Source of the DNA: Aurantibacter_A sp039941195
Lineage (GTDB): Bacteria; Bacteroidota; Bacteroidia; Flavobacteriales; Flavobacteriaceae
Direction of reading: 5' to 3'
DNA: 64,000 nt
Assembly (NCBI RefSeq): GCF_039941195.1
Contig: NZ_JBDVFA010000086.1
Coordinates: 50,487 to 114,486 of the forward strand
A program made the translations under genes and the position numbers. The notes under the pieces are model-generated. The model made no database searches. It saw nothing but the letters and a program-made list of their open reading frames with translations, and had not been told where the DNA came from. Shown one piece after another: positions 27,501 through 39,100 of the stretch. The stretch's first letter is position 1. Every line of letters starts with the position of its first letter.

Positions 27501-29772
27501 TTTGAATGATTGGAATGTGCAAAATGTGTCAGTTATGAACGGGTTGTTTGAAAATTCTGGCTTATCTAATAGCAATTACGATAGTACCTTAATAGGTTGG
27601 AGCCAATTACCCTCCTTGCAAAATGGCGTTACTTTAGACGCACCACAAAATCAATATTGTGAAAGCAAAGAAGCTAGGCAGAGTATTGTTGAGGCATATA
27701 ATTGGATGATAAATGATAATGGTAGCCCAGAAGAATGTAGTTCTACTTCTCTGCAGCGGCCCTTTATTACTACCTGGAAAACTGATAATGATGGGTCAAC
27801 ATCAACCCAAATTACAATTCCAACGCATATAGATGAATCTTATAATTATACTGTGAATTGGGGTGATGGTTCTGTATCGGAAAATGCAACGGGAAATATT
27901 ACGCACACTTATGAAGAGCAGGGTACTTATATAGTTTCTATAGAAGGAGATTTTCCAAGAGTGTATTTCAATGATTTTTATGGTTATGATCAAGCGCAAA
28001 AATTAATATCAGTTGATCAATGGGGCGATATTAAATGGAGCAATATGGAGGCTGCCTTTCAAGGATGTAGAAATATGGATGTTGTAGCAATAGATACTCC
28101 AGATTTAACTTTAGTAAATTCAATGGAAACCATGTTTAACGGTTGCAAAAATTTAATTGGTAACAACACCTTTGGCGAATGGGATGTTTCCAATATTACT
28201 AATATGGAAAGTATGTTCAATGGTGCTGAAAAATTTAATCAAGACATTAGTGATTGGGTCGTTTCTAGTGTAACTGATATGAATTTTATGTTTTCAGGGG
28301 CGTTTATATTTAATCAAGATATTGGAAATTGGGACGTATCAATGGTTACCGATATGCACGCCATGTTTCAGTCTGCCAATATGTTCAATCAGGAAATACA
28401 AGATTGGGATGTTTCAAAAGTAACCGATATGAAATTAATGTTTTTCTTAGCAGATACTTTTGATCAAGATATAGGAGATTGGGATGTTTCAAGTGTTATA
28501 AGTTTAGAAGATATGTTTCACTACTCTGGGCTATCTAACACTAATTACGATAAAATTTTAATGGGATGGAGTCAATTGCCTTCTCTACAAAATGAGGTTC
28601 TTTTAGATGCACCTGATAACCAGTACTGCATTTCAGAATTCGCAAGGCAACGGATTATCGACACTTACGGGTGGACAATTACTGATGGTGGTAAGGTCGA
28701 AGAATGTGTAAATTCATGCGACGAAAACTTAGAAAGTGCGTTTACTATTGAAACTACAGCTTGGTGCGATTCGGGCGGTGGAAGTATTGAATTTACCCCT
28801 GTTAGAGAAGGCTTAAGCGTAGTATGGCCAAATGGGACTGAGCTTGAGACAGAATATAGAGTGGAAAATGGAGGATTGCCTACGTATTATTCATTATATA
28901 TGTCTTATGATAGTTATGATGTTGTGCTAATTGATACCGAAAATGGTTGTAGTTCTAACTACCAGTTTAATATTGACGTAGGTATCGGATGTGGAGAACC
29001 AGATGATTCTTTATATATTAATGCAGGTGGTGGTGAAGTTGTTTACAATGGAGCGACTGTTGGGGCCGATAATTATTATGATACAGGATCAGAATTAGAT
29101 CGACCACAAACAGGATTGTCAGAACCATTTCAAACCTTTAGATATAGTAAAACACAAGAAATGAGTTATAATATTCCGCTTAAAGACGGACAATATTATG
29201 TTAACTTATATTTTGCTGAACTTTGGTTTGGTGCTACCGATGGTGGTGCTGGTGGTGTTGGTAAACGTGTATTTGATATCAACATGGAAAGTGCACTGGT
29301 AGAAGACAATTTAGATGTATATTCAGAGGTAGGAGCGGAAACATTATTGATAAAGTGGTATACTGTAAATGTTACCGATGGGGTATTAAATATAGATTTT
29401 GATTCCCGAGATGCAGTAGGGGGCAAACGTCACCCGATTATTAATGCGATAGAGATTTTGCCACCTTCAAGTGCATCTACAACAGCACTTAAAAATAGTG
29501 GTGCATCAGATAATCTTATAAACGATATGCGTATTTATCCGAATCAAGTTTCCGATGTTGCAACATTAAGCTTGGAAGAACCGGTTGAAATACAACAAGT
29601 ATTGGTTTTTGACATGATTGGTAGATTAATACAATCTTACAATCCTAATTCAATTAAATCTAGTGGAGATTATATGTTGGATGTAAACGAACTGCAACAA
29701 GGTAATTATATTGTTAAAATGGTAGATAACCAAGGTGTTAGTTTTCAAAAACAAATGGTTGTGAAACGATAG
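24535..29772 (+). CDS. Giant secreted protein B: malectin-like, PKD and BspA repeats with T9SS sorting domain
   Basis: 1745 aa. Signal peptide about 1-23 (AACFCGVTFNPIFAQ). Malectin-like carbohydrate-binding domains at about 25-182, 393-548 and 1491-1642 (DFALRINTGG, YTVNLYFAELWFGA, VFDVTMEG, RHPIINAIEI). Residues 183-302 hold a divergent copy of the module repeated in protein A. Two PKD-plus-BspA cassettes: 555-1072 with 12 W(D/N)VS..V..M..MF repeats and 1074-1392 with five, each starting with a VDWGDG/VNWGDG PKD domain and ending with a conserved cap (GWSQLPSLQN...QYC...EARQ). A Cys-containing beta-rich segment lies at 1395-1487. The T9SS sorting domain starts at MRIYPNQVSD (1665). Likely a surface adhesin with glycan-binding modules; ligand unknown. 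Confidence 0.87.
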   Translation: MKRKLLFLAACFCGVTFNPIFAQSDFALRINTGGSSITYDGETFDADAYANTGNQLDRPQTGLPEPYQTFRYSPSQQMSYAIPVVDGTYTVNLYFAELWFGATGGGSGGVGSRVFDVTMEGQLAEDNLDVFAVVGADAMLMKSHMVTVSGGVLNIDFDSRDAVGGERHPIINAIEILGEPKPQNVTIEGIELYTAYVSGDSGVVPTGRFINDGDQIRNWENNNSFEGVGVEFASGVKSVLYQFTSPEGSGSAVHDISNSGYISPIYFYQSKVGQYDITATPYSEANQGGVVGTPFSISFEIIDSCEEVSFEVVNATTCNTNGGYAILKDEANNYETWNDYTGLRGIWELDEDLGAYVARNLSAGTYTMDYYTDYGCTTKTFIIGTDNCEETKDFSLRINAGGTETTYNDEIFIADAYSNIGNQLDRPQTGLIEPYQSFRYSPSQQMSYDIPLVDGEYTVNLYFAELWFGATGGGSGGVGSRVFDVTMEGQLAEDNLDVFAVVGADAMLMKSHTVNVLGGILNIDFDSRDAVGGERHPIINAIEILGEVIEEPVQRPFTFSANLIDTYYNGDWVKVISIPVDAQYQYNYTVDWGDGTIDENVTEALTHTYETYGPHIVKISGDFPRPMFNFRSNSCDSSTYEIIQWGDQKWQNLESAFENTTLRLVATDIPDLSECTSIRNMFKNSGMSGRGMALIPHWDISGFTSLSGLFNGTAFNEDISGWDVSHVSDMSFLFSSGTLGCGDGPLSLGGSFNQDLSSWNVSNVMNMEGMFSGSYFNQDISSWDVSKVTNMAGMFAGSKFNRDISNWDVSQVTTMASMFSGYTYNEIDSFNGDFDFNQPLNDWDVSSVTDMSYMFYNANNFNQYIGDWDVSNVAKMASIFSRASSFNQNIGTWNVSKLSSTARMFKDAEVFNQDIGNWNVSNVTYMVAMFNGAREFNQDISDWDVSSVRNMNEMFKGTTNFNQDIGDWNVVNVTDMGSMFSQAESFNQSLNDWNVQNVSVMNGLFENSGLSNSNYDSTLIGWSQLPSLQNGVTLDAPQNQYCESKEARQSIVEAYNWMINDNGSPEECSSTSLQRPFITTWKTDNDGSTSTQITIPTHIDESYNYTVNWGDGSVSENATGNITHTYEEQGTYIVSIEGDFPRVYFNDFYGYDQAQKLISVDQWGDIKWSNMEAAFQGCRNMDVVAIDTPDLTLVNSMETMFNGCKNLIGNNTFGEWDVSNITNMESMFNGAEKFNQDISDWVVSSVTDMNFMFSGAFIFNQDIGNWDVSMVTDMHAMFQSANMFNQEIQDWDVSKVTDMKLMFFLADTFDQDIGDWDVSSVISLEDMFHYSGLSNTNYDKILMGWSQLPSLQNEVLLDAPDNQYCISEFARQRIIDTYGWTITDGGKVEECVNSCDENLESAFTIETTAWCDSGGGSIEFTPVREGLSVVWPNGTELETEYRVENGGLPTYYSLYMSYDSYDVVLIDTENGCSSNYQFNIDVGIGCGEPDDSLYINAGGGEVVYNGATVGADNYYDTGSELDRPQTGLSEPFQTFRYSKTQEMSYNIPLKDGQYYVNLYFAELWFGATDGGAGGVGKRVFDINMESALVEDNLDVYSEVGAETLLIKWYTVNVTDGVLNIDFDSRDAVGGKRHPIINAIEILPPSSASTTALKNSGASDNLINDMRIYPNQVSDVATLSLEEPVEIQQVLVFDMIGRLIQSYNPNSIKSSGDYMLDVNELQQGNYIVKMVDNQGVSFQKQMVVKR
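24820..26074 (+). repeat. Near-identical DNA in malectin domains 1 and 2 of gene B
   Basis: 24820-24970 and 25924-26074 are aligned at an offset of exactly 1104 bp (368 codons) with about six differences over 151 positions, mostly synonymous. The flanking parts of the same domains differ much more, pointing to recent gene conversion or duplication of this core. Confidence 0.75.
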
Positions 29773-29798
29773 TAAATAGGAGATTAGTAATTTATAAA

Positions 29799-29827
29799 AA
29801 GCGACCTGAGATTCAGGTCGCTTTTTT
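29799..29827 (+). terminator. Terminator of giant gene B
   Basis: AAGCGACCTGA / TCAGGTCGCTT stem with a 3-nt loop followed by a T-run, 26 nt after the stop. Sequence differs from the terminators of genes A and C. Confidence 0.88.
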
Positions 29828-30123
29828 ATTTGGCAAAGTGATAAATAATTTTAATATACTATTGTTTAGGTGTTTATGATGTTTTTAACTTTCGATGGAA
29901 CAAAATTTTATAGATGATTGTAGTATACCCAAACTAATCTAAATGTCATTAAGTACTAAAAATTAACAAGGAAACTATCATTTTACTACAACGTTTGAAA
30001 TTTTTAGTGTAAAAAGTGTTTTTAGTCGAATGAATCTCTGATATAACGAATATACTTTAACTACCTATTTACTAAACTTAGCTTAGTAGTCCAAAATAAA
30101 CTTAACCTCTTACAAATTTACTT
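29828..30123. other. Intergenic region before giant gene C
   Basis: About 300 nt of AT-rich DNA with no ORF, RNA or hairpin I can support. No exact TAnnTTTG box and no TCACAACA motif. A long untranslated leader or a non-housekeeping promoter is possible but not shown. Confidence 0.5.
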
Positions 30124-33100
30124 ATGCGAAAAGTTCTACTTTCTACACTTTTTCTGTTATTTTCAATTTTTGGATTTTCGCAATGGACTCAAACCCATGG
30201 CCCTGAAGGCGGAAATTTAAATGAAATTGTTAAAGTCGGTGATGATTTAGTATTGAATGCAAATTCAGGAGGAATTTATCGATCTACTGATAATGGAAAT
30301 TCTTGGACGGTAAGCAATTCAGGTATACCGGTTGGTGCATCAATTTATAAATTAATTGAAGATAGTGGTGTTTTATATATATCAGTAGCACAAAAGGGTA
30401 TTTATAAATCTACAGATGCTGGTGTAAATTGGATTGCAATAAACTCAGGAATTGAATATCAATCATTTTATTCGTTACATGCAAATGGATCTACGATTTA
30501 CGCGGGTAACGCAAATGGAGGTATTTCGTATTCGAACAATGGTGGTCAAAGTTGGATTTTTGTGGGGGACAATGTATCGGGGATACAATTTCAAGATTTT
30601 GAAGTTTTTAATTCAAAAATTTATGCAACTGGGCGAAAATTATTTGAATCATCTGATCAAGGGCTAACTTGGCAAGAAAGAGTTATTGAAGGAGTAGGCT
30701 CAAATGGTTTTAGAACCTTATTAGCGGCAAATGGTGTTTTTTATGCTGGGGGACAAGGTGAATTATTTATTTCGTATGATAATCTTAATACTTGGGTGAA
30801 AGCACCGTTAAATACATATGCCACCATAATAAGTATTCAGAATTTCGATAATACAATATATGTTAACGGAGGCAACGGGTCATATTATTTTTCTGAAGAC
30901 CAAGGATTGAATTGGACGGCGGTAAAAATTCATAATACAGATAATTTCATTAATAGTGTCTTTATCGAAGAAAGCATGGCAATAGCGACTACTTCGAAAG
31001 GACTATTCCAAACTTCAGATTATGGAAATTCGTGGGTGTTAAATAATAATGGTATAAATGCTGTTAGCATTAAATCATTATTCGCAAATGACAGTAATAT
31101 TTTTGTTGGTAGTCAAAATCAGGGTCTGTATATATCTCATGATAATGGTGGAAGTTACCAATCGATAAATAATGGATTAGAGAGTCCGAATTCTAATAAC
31201 CCAAAGAAAATTATTGAGGTTAACAATGTATTATATATAAATTCCTATAATGGAATATATGCTTCAAATAATAATGGTCAATCTTGGCAAAGAAAGTTAG
31301 ACCCTGGACCATATAAATATACAGAAGTCTTCGCGCATGATAATGGTACTTTCGTTTCTGCTTACAACAAAGGTTTGTTTCTTTCAGATGATAATGCTGA
31401 GAATTGGACAGAATTATCAATTGATTTAATTAGTGAAACAACAGGTCTTACTAGTATTGCTATACAAGAAAATCTAATAGTCATTAGTACTGGTGATGGT
31501 GAACTAGTACTGTCAGAGAATTTGGGGAATAGCTGGAGTAAAGTTTCAGTTTCTGATAACTATCTTTTTATTAATCATCTTGAAATTGAAGGTTCTAAAA
31601 TATACGCTGCAACAAATCAAGGTCTCTTTATTTCTCAAAATTTAGGAGTTAATTGGAACAAAGTCAATGACGAGTATATTAATATAGTGGACTTCGTATT
31701 AGAATCTAACTTAATTTATGCTGCTACAGAAAAGGGTTTTAAATATACCACAGAACAACACAATCAATGGTTTTCTATTAATGAAGGCTTAGGTGAACAA
31801 TATTTAACTAAGTTAATTATTAATAATGAAACAATTTTCGCTGGCACATATGGTTCAAGTGTTTGGAAACTACCAAAAGAACAGGCAAATTTACCAGATT
31901 ATAGTAATGGTTTTGTAACCAAATGGAAGACTGATAATTCAGGGTTGTCTAATGACAATCAAATTACGATTCCTACTTACCCAGGAGAAAGCTACAATTA
32001 CACTGTTGACTGGGGTGATGGATCTACAGATTCTAATCTTTCAGGAAATAGCACACACACTTATGATGAGCCAGGTATATATACTGTGCGTATTACTGGA
32101 GATTTTCCCAGAATATATTTTAATAAAATTTCATATGGCTCAAATTTAGGAGACGAAGAAAAATTAATCTCAATTGAACATTGGGGCGAAAATCAATGGA
32201 CTTCAATGGATTATGCCTTTTCAGGATGTATTAATTTAAAACTTAATGCAATTGATAGCCCTAACTTATCAACTGTATTTTCTGCCAACTATATGTTTTA
32301 TCGCTGTTATAGTTTTAATGGGGCTCCAAGTGATAGTAATTGGGACGTGAGTAAAATTACAAGTATGTATTTTATGTTTGCCGATTCAAATTTTAATCAA
32401 GATATATCTACTTGGAATGTTAGCAATGTAACCAATATGGCATCGATGTTTCAAGGCACAAATTTCAAGTATGATATCAATAATTGGGATGTAAGTAATG
32501 TTAGGTCAATGGCTAGTATGTTTAGTAATAGTCAATTTAATGAAGATATATCAAGCTGGGATGTAAGTAGGGTGCAGGATATGAATTATATGTTTTTTAA
32601 TACATATTTTAATCATGATATTTCGGGTTGGGATGTTAGTGATGTGCGTAATATGACGTACATGTTTAATAACAGTCAATTCGACCAAAATATAGGTAAT
32701 TGGGATGTGCAGAATGTTACAAGAATGAATGAGATGTTTGATAATTCTGATCTAACCAAAGAGAATTACGATAAAATATTAAATGGATGGAGTCAATTAC
32801 CTAATCTTCAAAATGGAATTTCGTTGGGCGCAAATGATACCCAGTATTGTGAAGGTGAAGCCGGAAGACAAAAACTAATTAATGAATTTGGATGGAATAT
32901 TACAGATTTTGGTGAAGATTGTGATGAGCAAATACCATTTGTTACTACATGGAAAACAGATAATTATGGTTCGTCAAATAACAATCAAATTACAATTCCT
33001 ACCAACTCAAATGAGTCTTATAATTATACAGTAGATTGGGGTGATGGTACTTTAGATTCTGGAATAACGGGGGATATTACACATACTTATGCCAGTATAG

Positions 33101-36100
33101 GCACTTATAGCATTTCAATTTCAGGTAAATTTCCAGGAATATATTTCAATGCAGGATATTATAATAATAATGACCACGACAAGATTATTTCTATAGATTC
33201 ATGGGGTAACAACAGATGGGTGTTTATGAACAATGCATTTTCGGGTTGTAGAAATCTGGATATGAAAGCAACCGATATTCCTGATTTTTCTCGTGGGTTG
33301 TACTTATATGGTATGTTTACAGGATGTACTTCTTTAATAGGTAATGATTCGATTAACCTATGGGATATGAGTGATGTACGAGATACTGGATATATGTTTT
33401 CTGGGGCTACATTATTTAATCAACCATTAAATAATTGGAATGTTAGTAAAGTTTATGGCATGTACGAAATGTTTAAAGGTGCCACTAGTTTTGATCAAGA
33501 CCTAAGTAATTGGAATATTGTTAATATTCAATCAATGAACAAAATGTTCGAAGAAGCTGGTTTGTCTTATGAAAATTACGACAATACTCTTATGGCATGG
33601 AGTAAGCTACAATTAAAAAGCGATGTAAATTTTAATGCTGGTAATAGTCAATATTGCGAAAGTGAAGTTGCAAGACAAAAAATAATAGATGATTTTGGTT
33701 GGACGATTATAGATGCTGGAAAAAGTACATTATGCCCACTAGTCGTTGATTTTGCCTTGCGCATTAATGCAGGTGGTTCTGAAATTGAATATAATGGTGA
33801 TTCGTATGTAACTGATTCATTTTTTAATACGGGGAGTACTTTGGTACGACCACAAACAGGTTTGCCTGAACCACATCAGAGTTTTAGATTTAGTCGCTCT
33901 CAAGAAATGAGTTATGATATTCCATTAGAAGATGGTGAATATACCGTTAACCTTTATTTTGCAGAGCTATGGTTCGGAGCCACAGGTGGTGGTGCTGGTG
34001 GGGTTGGTAGTCGTGTTTTTGATGTAAGTATTGAAGGTGAATTAGCCCATGATAATTTAGATGTTTTTGCGGAAGTTGGAGCTGATGTCATGTTGATGAA
34101 ATCATATACTGCAACTATAATTGATGGAATATTAGATATTGATTTTAATTCTACTGACGAAGTTGGAGGCGAACGTCATCCGATAATAAATGCTATTGAA
34201 ATATTGGGTCAAACTTCAGCGCCTTCCCAACGTCCGTTTGTAACCACTTGGAAAACAGATAATCAAGGTGTTTCTAACGACAATCAGATTACAATTCCGA
34301 CGTACCCAAGCGAATCTTATAATTACAATGTAGATTGGGGAGATGGTACTTCTGATTCGGGTGTAACAGGAGATATTACCCATTCTTATAGTAATCCAGG
34401 AATATACGAAGTATCTATTTTTGGTGATTTTCCTAGAATATATTTTAACAACATGTATAATTATAAGGACGGAGATGAAGAAAAGATTATTTCAATAAAT
34501 CAATGGGGTGAGAATGAGTGGAGTAGTATGAATAGTGCATTTGCTGGTTGTTCAAATGTGACACTCAGTGCTATTGATGTTCCAAACTTTGATAACCTGA
34601 CAGAGGTAGAAATGATGTTTGCTGGTTGTTATGATTTCACAGGGAATGACTCCATGTCAGAGTGGGATTTTTCAAGAGTATCCAATATGTCCGGTATGTT
34701 CATAGCGAATCATAAATTTAATACGAATATAGGAAATTGGGATACTTCAAATGTTATTGATATGAGTTCAATGTTTTTGAATGCAAAAATTTTCAATCAG
34801 GATATTTCTAACTGGAAAACAGATAAGGTAGTAAGGTTAGATTTCATTTTTTCGGGTGCTGAAAAGTTTAACCAAAATATAGGTCAATGGAATGTTTCAA
34901 ATGTTACTAGACTAGATGGTACTTTTACAAATGCCAAAGAATTCAATCAAGATATTGGAAACTGGGATGTTTCAAAGGTTGAAGTTATGTTTGAAACCTT
35001 TGCGAATGCCGATGCGTTTGATCAAGATTTAAGTAGATGGAATGTAGAACAATTGAAAGAAGCCCCATCAATTTTTTATAACTCAGGACTATCAAACATT
35101 AATTATGATAAACTTTTAATTGGTTGGAGTCAACTTCCATTGTTACAAGAAAATGTCGAATTTCATGCAGATCAAAATACCTATTGTTCGTCTGAAGAGG
35201 CTAGACAACTAATTATAGACACCTATGGTTGGGCTATTATCGATGCTGGTAAAAGTATTGATTGCCTCAATAGTAATCCTTTTATTACAACTTGGAAAAC
35301 CGATAACCCTGGTGCATCTAACGATAATCAAATAACCATTCCAACGTTTTCAGGAGAAGCTTATAATTATTTTGTAGACTGGGGTGATGGTAATACTGAT
35401 TCGGGAGTTACAGGTGATATTACTCATACTTATAGTAGTCCAGGAATATACGAAGTATCAATTTTTGGCGATTTTCCTAGAATATATTTTGTTAAAGGAA
35501 ATGCTGAGAAAGACAATAAAAAATTATTGGAGATTAATCAATGGGGAGAGATTTCTTGGCTATCCATGCAATATGCATTTCAAGACTGTACTAATCTAGA
35601 TTTAATAGCGTCAGATATACCTGATTTATCTAATGTAACCAGTTTGGTTTCAATGTTTGGAGGGTGTACTAATTTTAGTGCAAATACGAGTGTAACAAAT
35701 TGGGATACATCAACTATTCTTGAGATGAGTGGTGTTTTTCAAGGAACCATGTTCAATCAAAATATTGGGAGTTGGAATACTTCTAATGTAGAAAGTATGG
35801 ATTTAATGTTTGATGATGCTAAACTCTTTAATCAAGATATTGGTTCGTGGGATGTTTCTAATGTTAAAGGAATGGTTGAAATGTTTTATAATGCTGATTC
35901 TTTTAATCAGGATATTAGTAACTGGGATGTTTCTAGTGCAGTTAATATGTGGAGTATGTTTGTTGGAGCGGAAATGTTCAATCAAAATCTAGCAGATTGG
36001 GATGTTTCTAATGTTGAAAATTTTAGTGGATTTCTCGATTCTTCTGGGCTTTCAGATGAAAATTATAATAAGATGTTAGTTGGTTGGAGTCAATTACCTT

Positions 36101-39100
36101 CACTCCAAAACGGGGTTCAATTCGGTGCTTCACAGAATCAATATTGTTCGTCTAAAGAGGCTAGACAATTAATTATAGACACCTATGGTTGGGCTATTAA
36201 CGATGCTGGTAAAGCATCAGATTGTCTAGAGTCAAATGACTTTGCTTTTCGAATCAATGCTGGTGGATCAGATTTCGAATTTGAAGATAAAACCTATATT
36301 TCAGATAATTACTTTAATACAGGCAGTACATTAGACCGCCCACAAACAGGTCTTCCAGAACCATATCAAAGTATGCGCTTCAGCCGCTCACAAGAAATGA
36401 GTTATGATATTCCTTTAGAAAATGGAGAATATACTGTTAATTTATACTTCGCAGAATTGTGGTTTGGTGCTACAGGCGGTGGAGCAGGTGGAGTAGGAAG
36501 CCGTGTTTTTGATGTTACTATTGAGGGTCAAACGGCAGAAGATAATTTAGATGTCTTTGCACAAGCTGGTGCAGATGCAATGTTAAAGAAAACACATACT
36601 GTAACTGTAATAGATGGAATTTTAAATATTAATTTCGACTCTAGAGATGCCGTTGGAGGTGAACGACATCCAATAATTAATGCAATCGAAATTTTAGGTG
36701 AAGTTTCAGAACATGCCCAAAGTCCGTTTGTAACCACATGGAAAACAGATAACCCAGGTACTTCTAACGATAATCAGATAACAATTCCAACTTACCCAGG
36801 AGAAACGTACAATTATTCTGTAGACTGGGGTGATGGCAAAATCACAACAGGCGAAATAGGTGACGCTACGCATACCTATTCAGTACCTGGCACTTATCAA
36901 GTTTCTATTTCAGGAGATTTTCCAAGAATTTATTTTAATAGTGAGGGTGATAAGGATAAAATAGTATCGATTAATCAATGGGGTCAAATCAAGTGGAAAT
37001 CAATGCAAAGAGCATTTTCCGGATGTGAAAATATGAATATGCTGTCTATTGATATACCAGACTTAGCAAATGTAACAAGTATCGATGGTATGTTTACAAG
37101 ATGTACCAATTTTATTGCCAATGAAAGTATAGCTGAATGGGATACTTCGACAATTACACTTATGGGAAGTGTATTTAATAGTACAATGTTCAATCAAGAT
37201 ATTGGAAATTGGGATACCTCTAAGGTTACATCAATGGATTTAATGTTTTACCATAACAGATTTTTCAATCAAGATATTGGTGATTGGGATGTATCCAGTC
37301 TTATATCAATGGTGCAAATGTTTGAAGATGCTGAATCTTTTAATCAAGATATTAGCAACTGGGATGTCTCAAATGTTGTTTATATGTGGGATACTTTTTA
37401 TGGTGCTACATTGTTTGATCAAAATTTAGCATCTTGGAATGTTTCCAAAGTTGAAGTTTTCGTTGCTTTTTTGGATTACTCTGGCCTTTCCAACGAAAAT
37501 TATAATAATATTTTAATTGGTTGGAGCCAACTTCCAACTTTAAAAAATGATATAACATTATTTGTTACTCAAAACCAGTTTTGTGAAGCTAAGGATGCCC
37601 GCCAAAAATTAATGGATGATTTCGGTTGGAGATTTAATGACGGTGGTATGGCAGCAGATTGCTCCGATACCACATCTTTTATCACAACTTGGAAAACCGA
37701 TAACCCCGGGACATCCAATGATAATCAAATAACAATTCCAACGTATCCTGGAGAAATGTATAATTATTCTGTAAACTGGGGAGATGGTACTACAGATTCA
37801 GGTGTTACAGGAGATATAACACATACGTATAGTAGTCCAGGTATATACGAAGTTTCGATTTCAGGGGATTTTGCTGGAATTCAATTCGATACTCCACAGT
37901 CAGATAAATCAAAAATTGTAAACATTACACAATGGGGTGAGATAGTCTGGAAACAAATGAATGGCTCTTATTGGGGATGTTCTAATCTAGATGTAGTGGC
38001 AATTGATACTCCCGATTTATCGAATGTAGAAACGCTTAACGGAACTTTCGTTAATTGCTATTCATTAATTGGAAATAGTTCTTTTAATGATTGGGAAACG
38101 GAAAGTATATTGGAAATAGAAAATTTGTTTGCAGGTGCTATGCAATTTAATCAACCATTGAATCAATGGAATGTGAGTAATGTAATTGATATGACCGGTA
38201 CATTTAGTAATGCTAAAACTTTTAATCAACCACTAAGTAATTGGGATGTAGGTAACGTAGAAGAAATGTGGGATATGTTTGGTAATGCCAGTTCATTTAA
38301 TCAAGATATAAGCGATTGGAACGTTTCTAATGTAGTAGATTTTACGGGGATGTTTGCTTTTGCAGAATCTTTCAATCAAGATTTAGGGAATTGGCAGGTA
38401 AATAATGCTACTGACATGAGCTATATGTTTAATGGTAGTGCAATAGAATCTGATAATTATGATGCTATTTTAATTGGTTGGAGTCAAAATTCTGTGTTAC
38501 AACAATATGTACATTTAGATGTAGAAGGTGTTCTGTTTTGCGAGGGAAAAGAAGCGCGCCAAAAATTAATTGATGATTTCGGTTGGTCAATATCTGATGC
38601 CGGAATAAACATAGATTGTGAAGCGTCAAGTGATTTTGCATTACGTATTAACGCAGGAGGTGAAGAGGCGTTGTACAATGGAGAAACTTTTATGGCTGAT
38701 GCCCATTCTAATACTGGTAGCGCTTTATACAGACCCCAAACTGGTTTGGATGAACCATTTAATACTTTTAGATATAGTCGTTCACAAGAAATGAGTTATG
38801 CTATTCCATTGGAAGATGGAGACTATAGGGTAAACTTGTATTTTGCTGAACTTTGGTTTGGAGCCAGAGGTGGTGGTGCTGGCGGCGTAGGTAGTCGTGT
38901 CTTTGATGTTAGTATTGAAGATATTTTAGTTGCTGACAATTTAGATGTGTTTGCCGAAGTAGGAGCCGAAACCATGTTAAATATGGCGTATTCTGTTACG
39001 GTAACGGGTGGAGTTTTAAATATTGATTTCGATTCAAGAGATGAAGTAGGGGGCGAACGTCACCCAATTATCAATGCAATTGAGATTGTTTCTGGTAGTA

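Noticed and set aside
26196..38640. Regular short repeats suggesting a CRISPR array or minisatellite
   Set aside because: The period is about 26 codons in one long frame and the repeats are diverged; they encode BspA-type surface repeats.
31912..38640. Catalytic carbohydrate-active domain in protein C
   Set aside because: The WGDG and malectin motifs belong to PKD and lectin-like domains; I found no acid pair or sialidase motif set.
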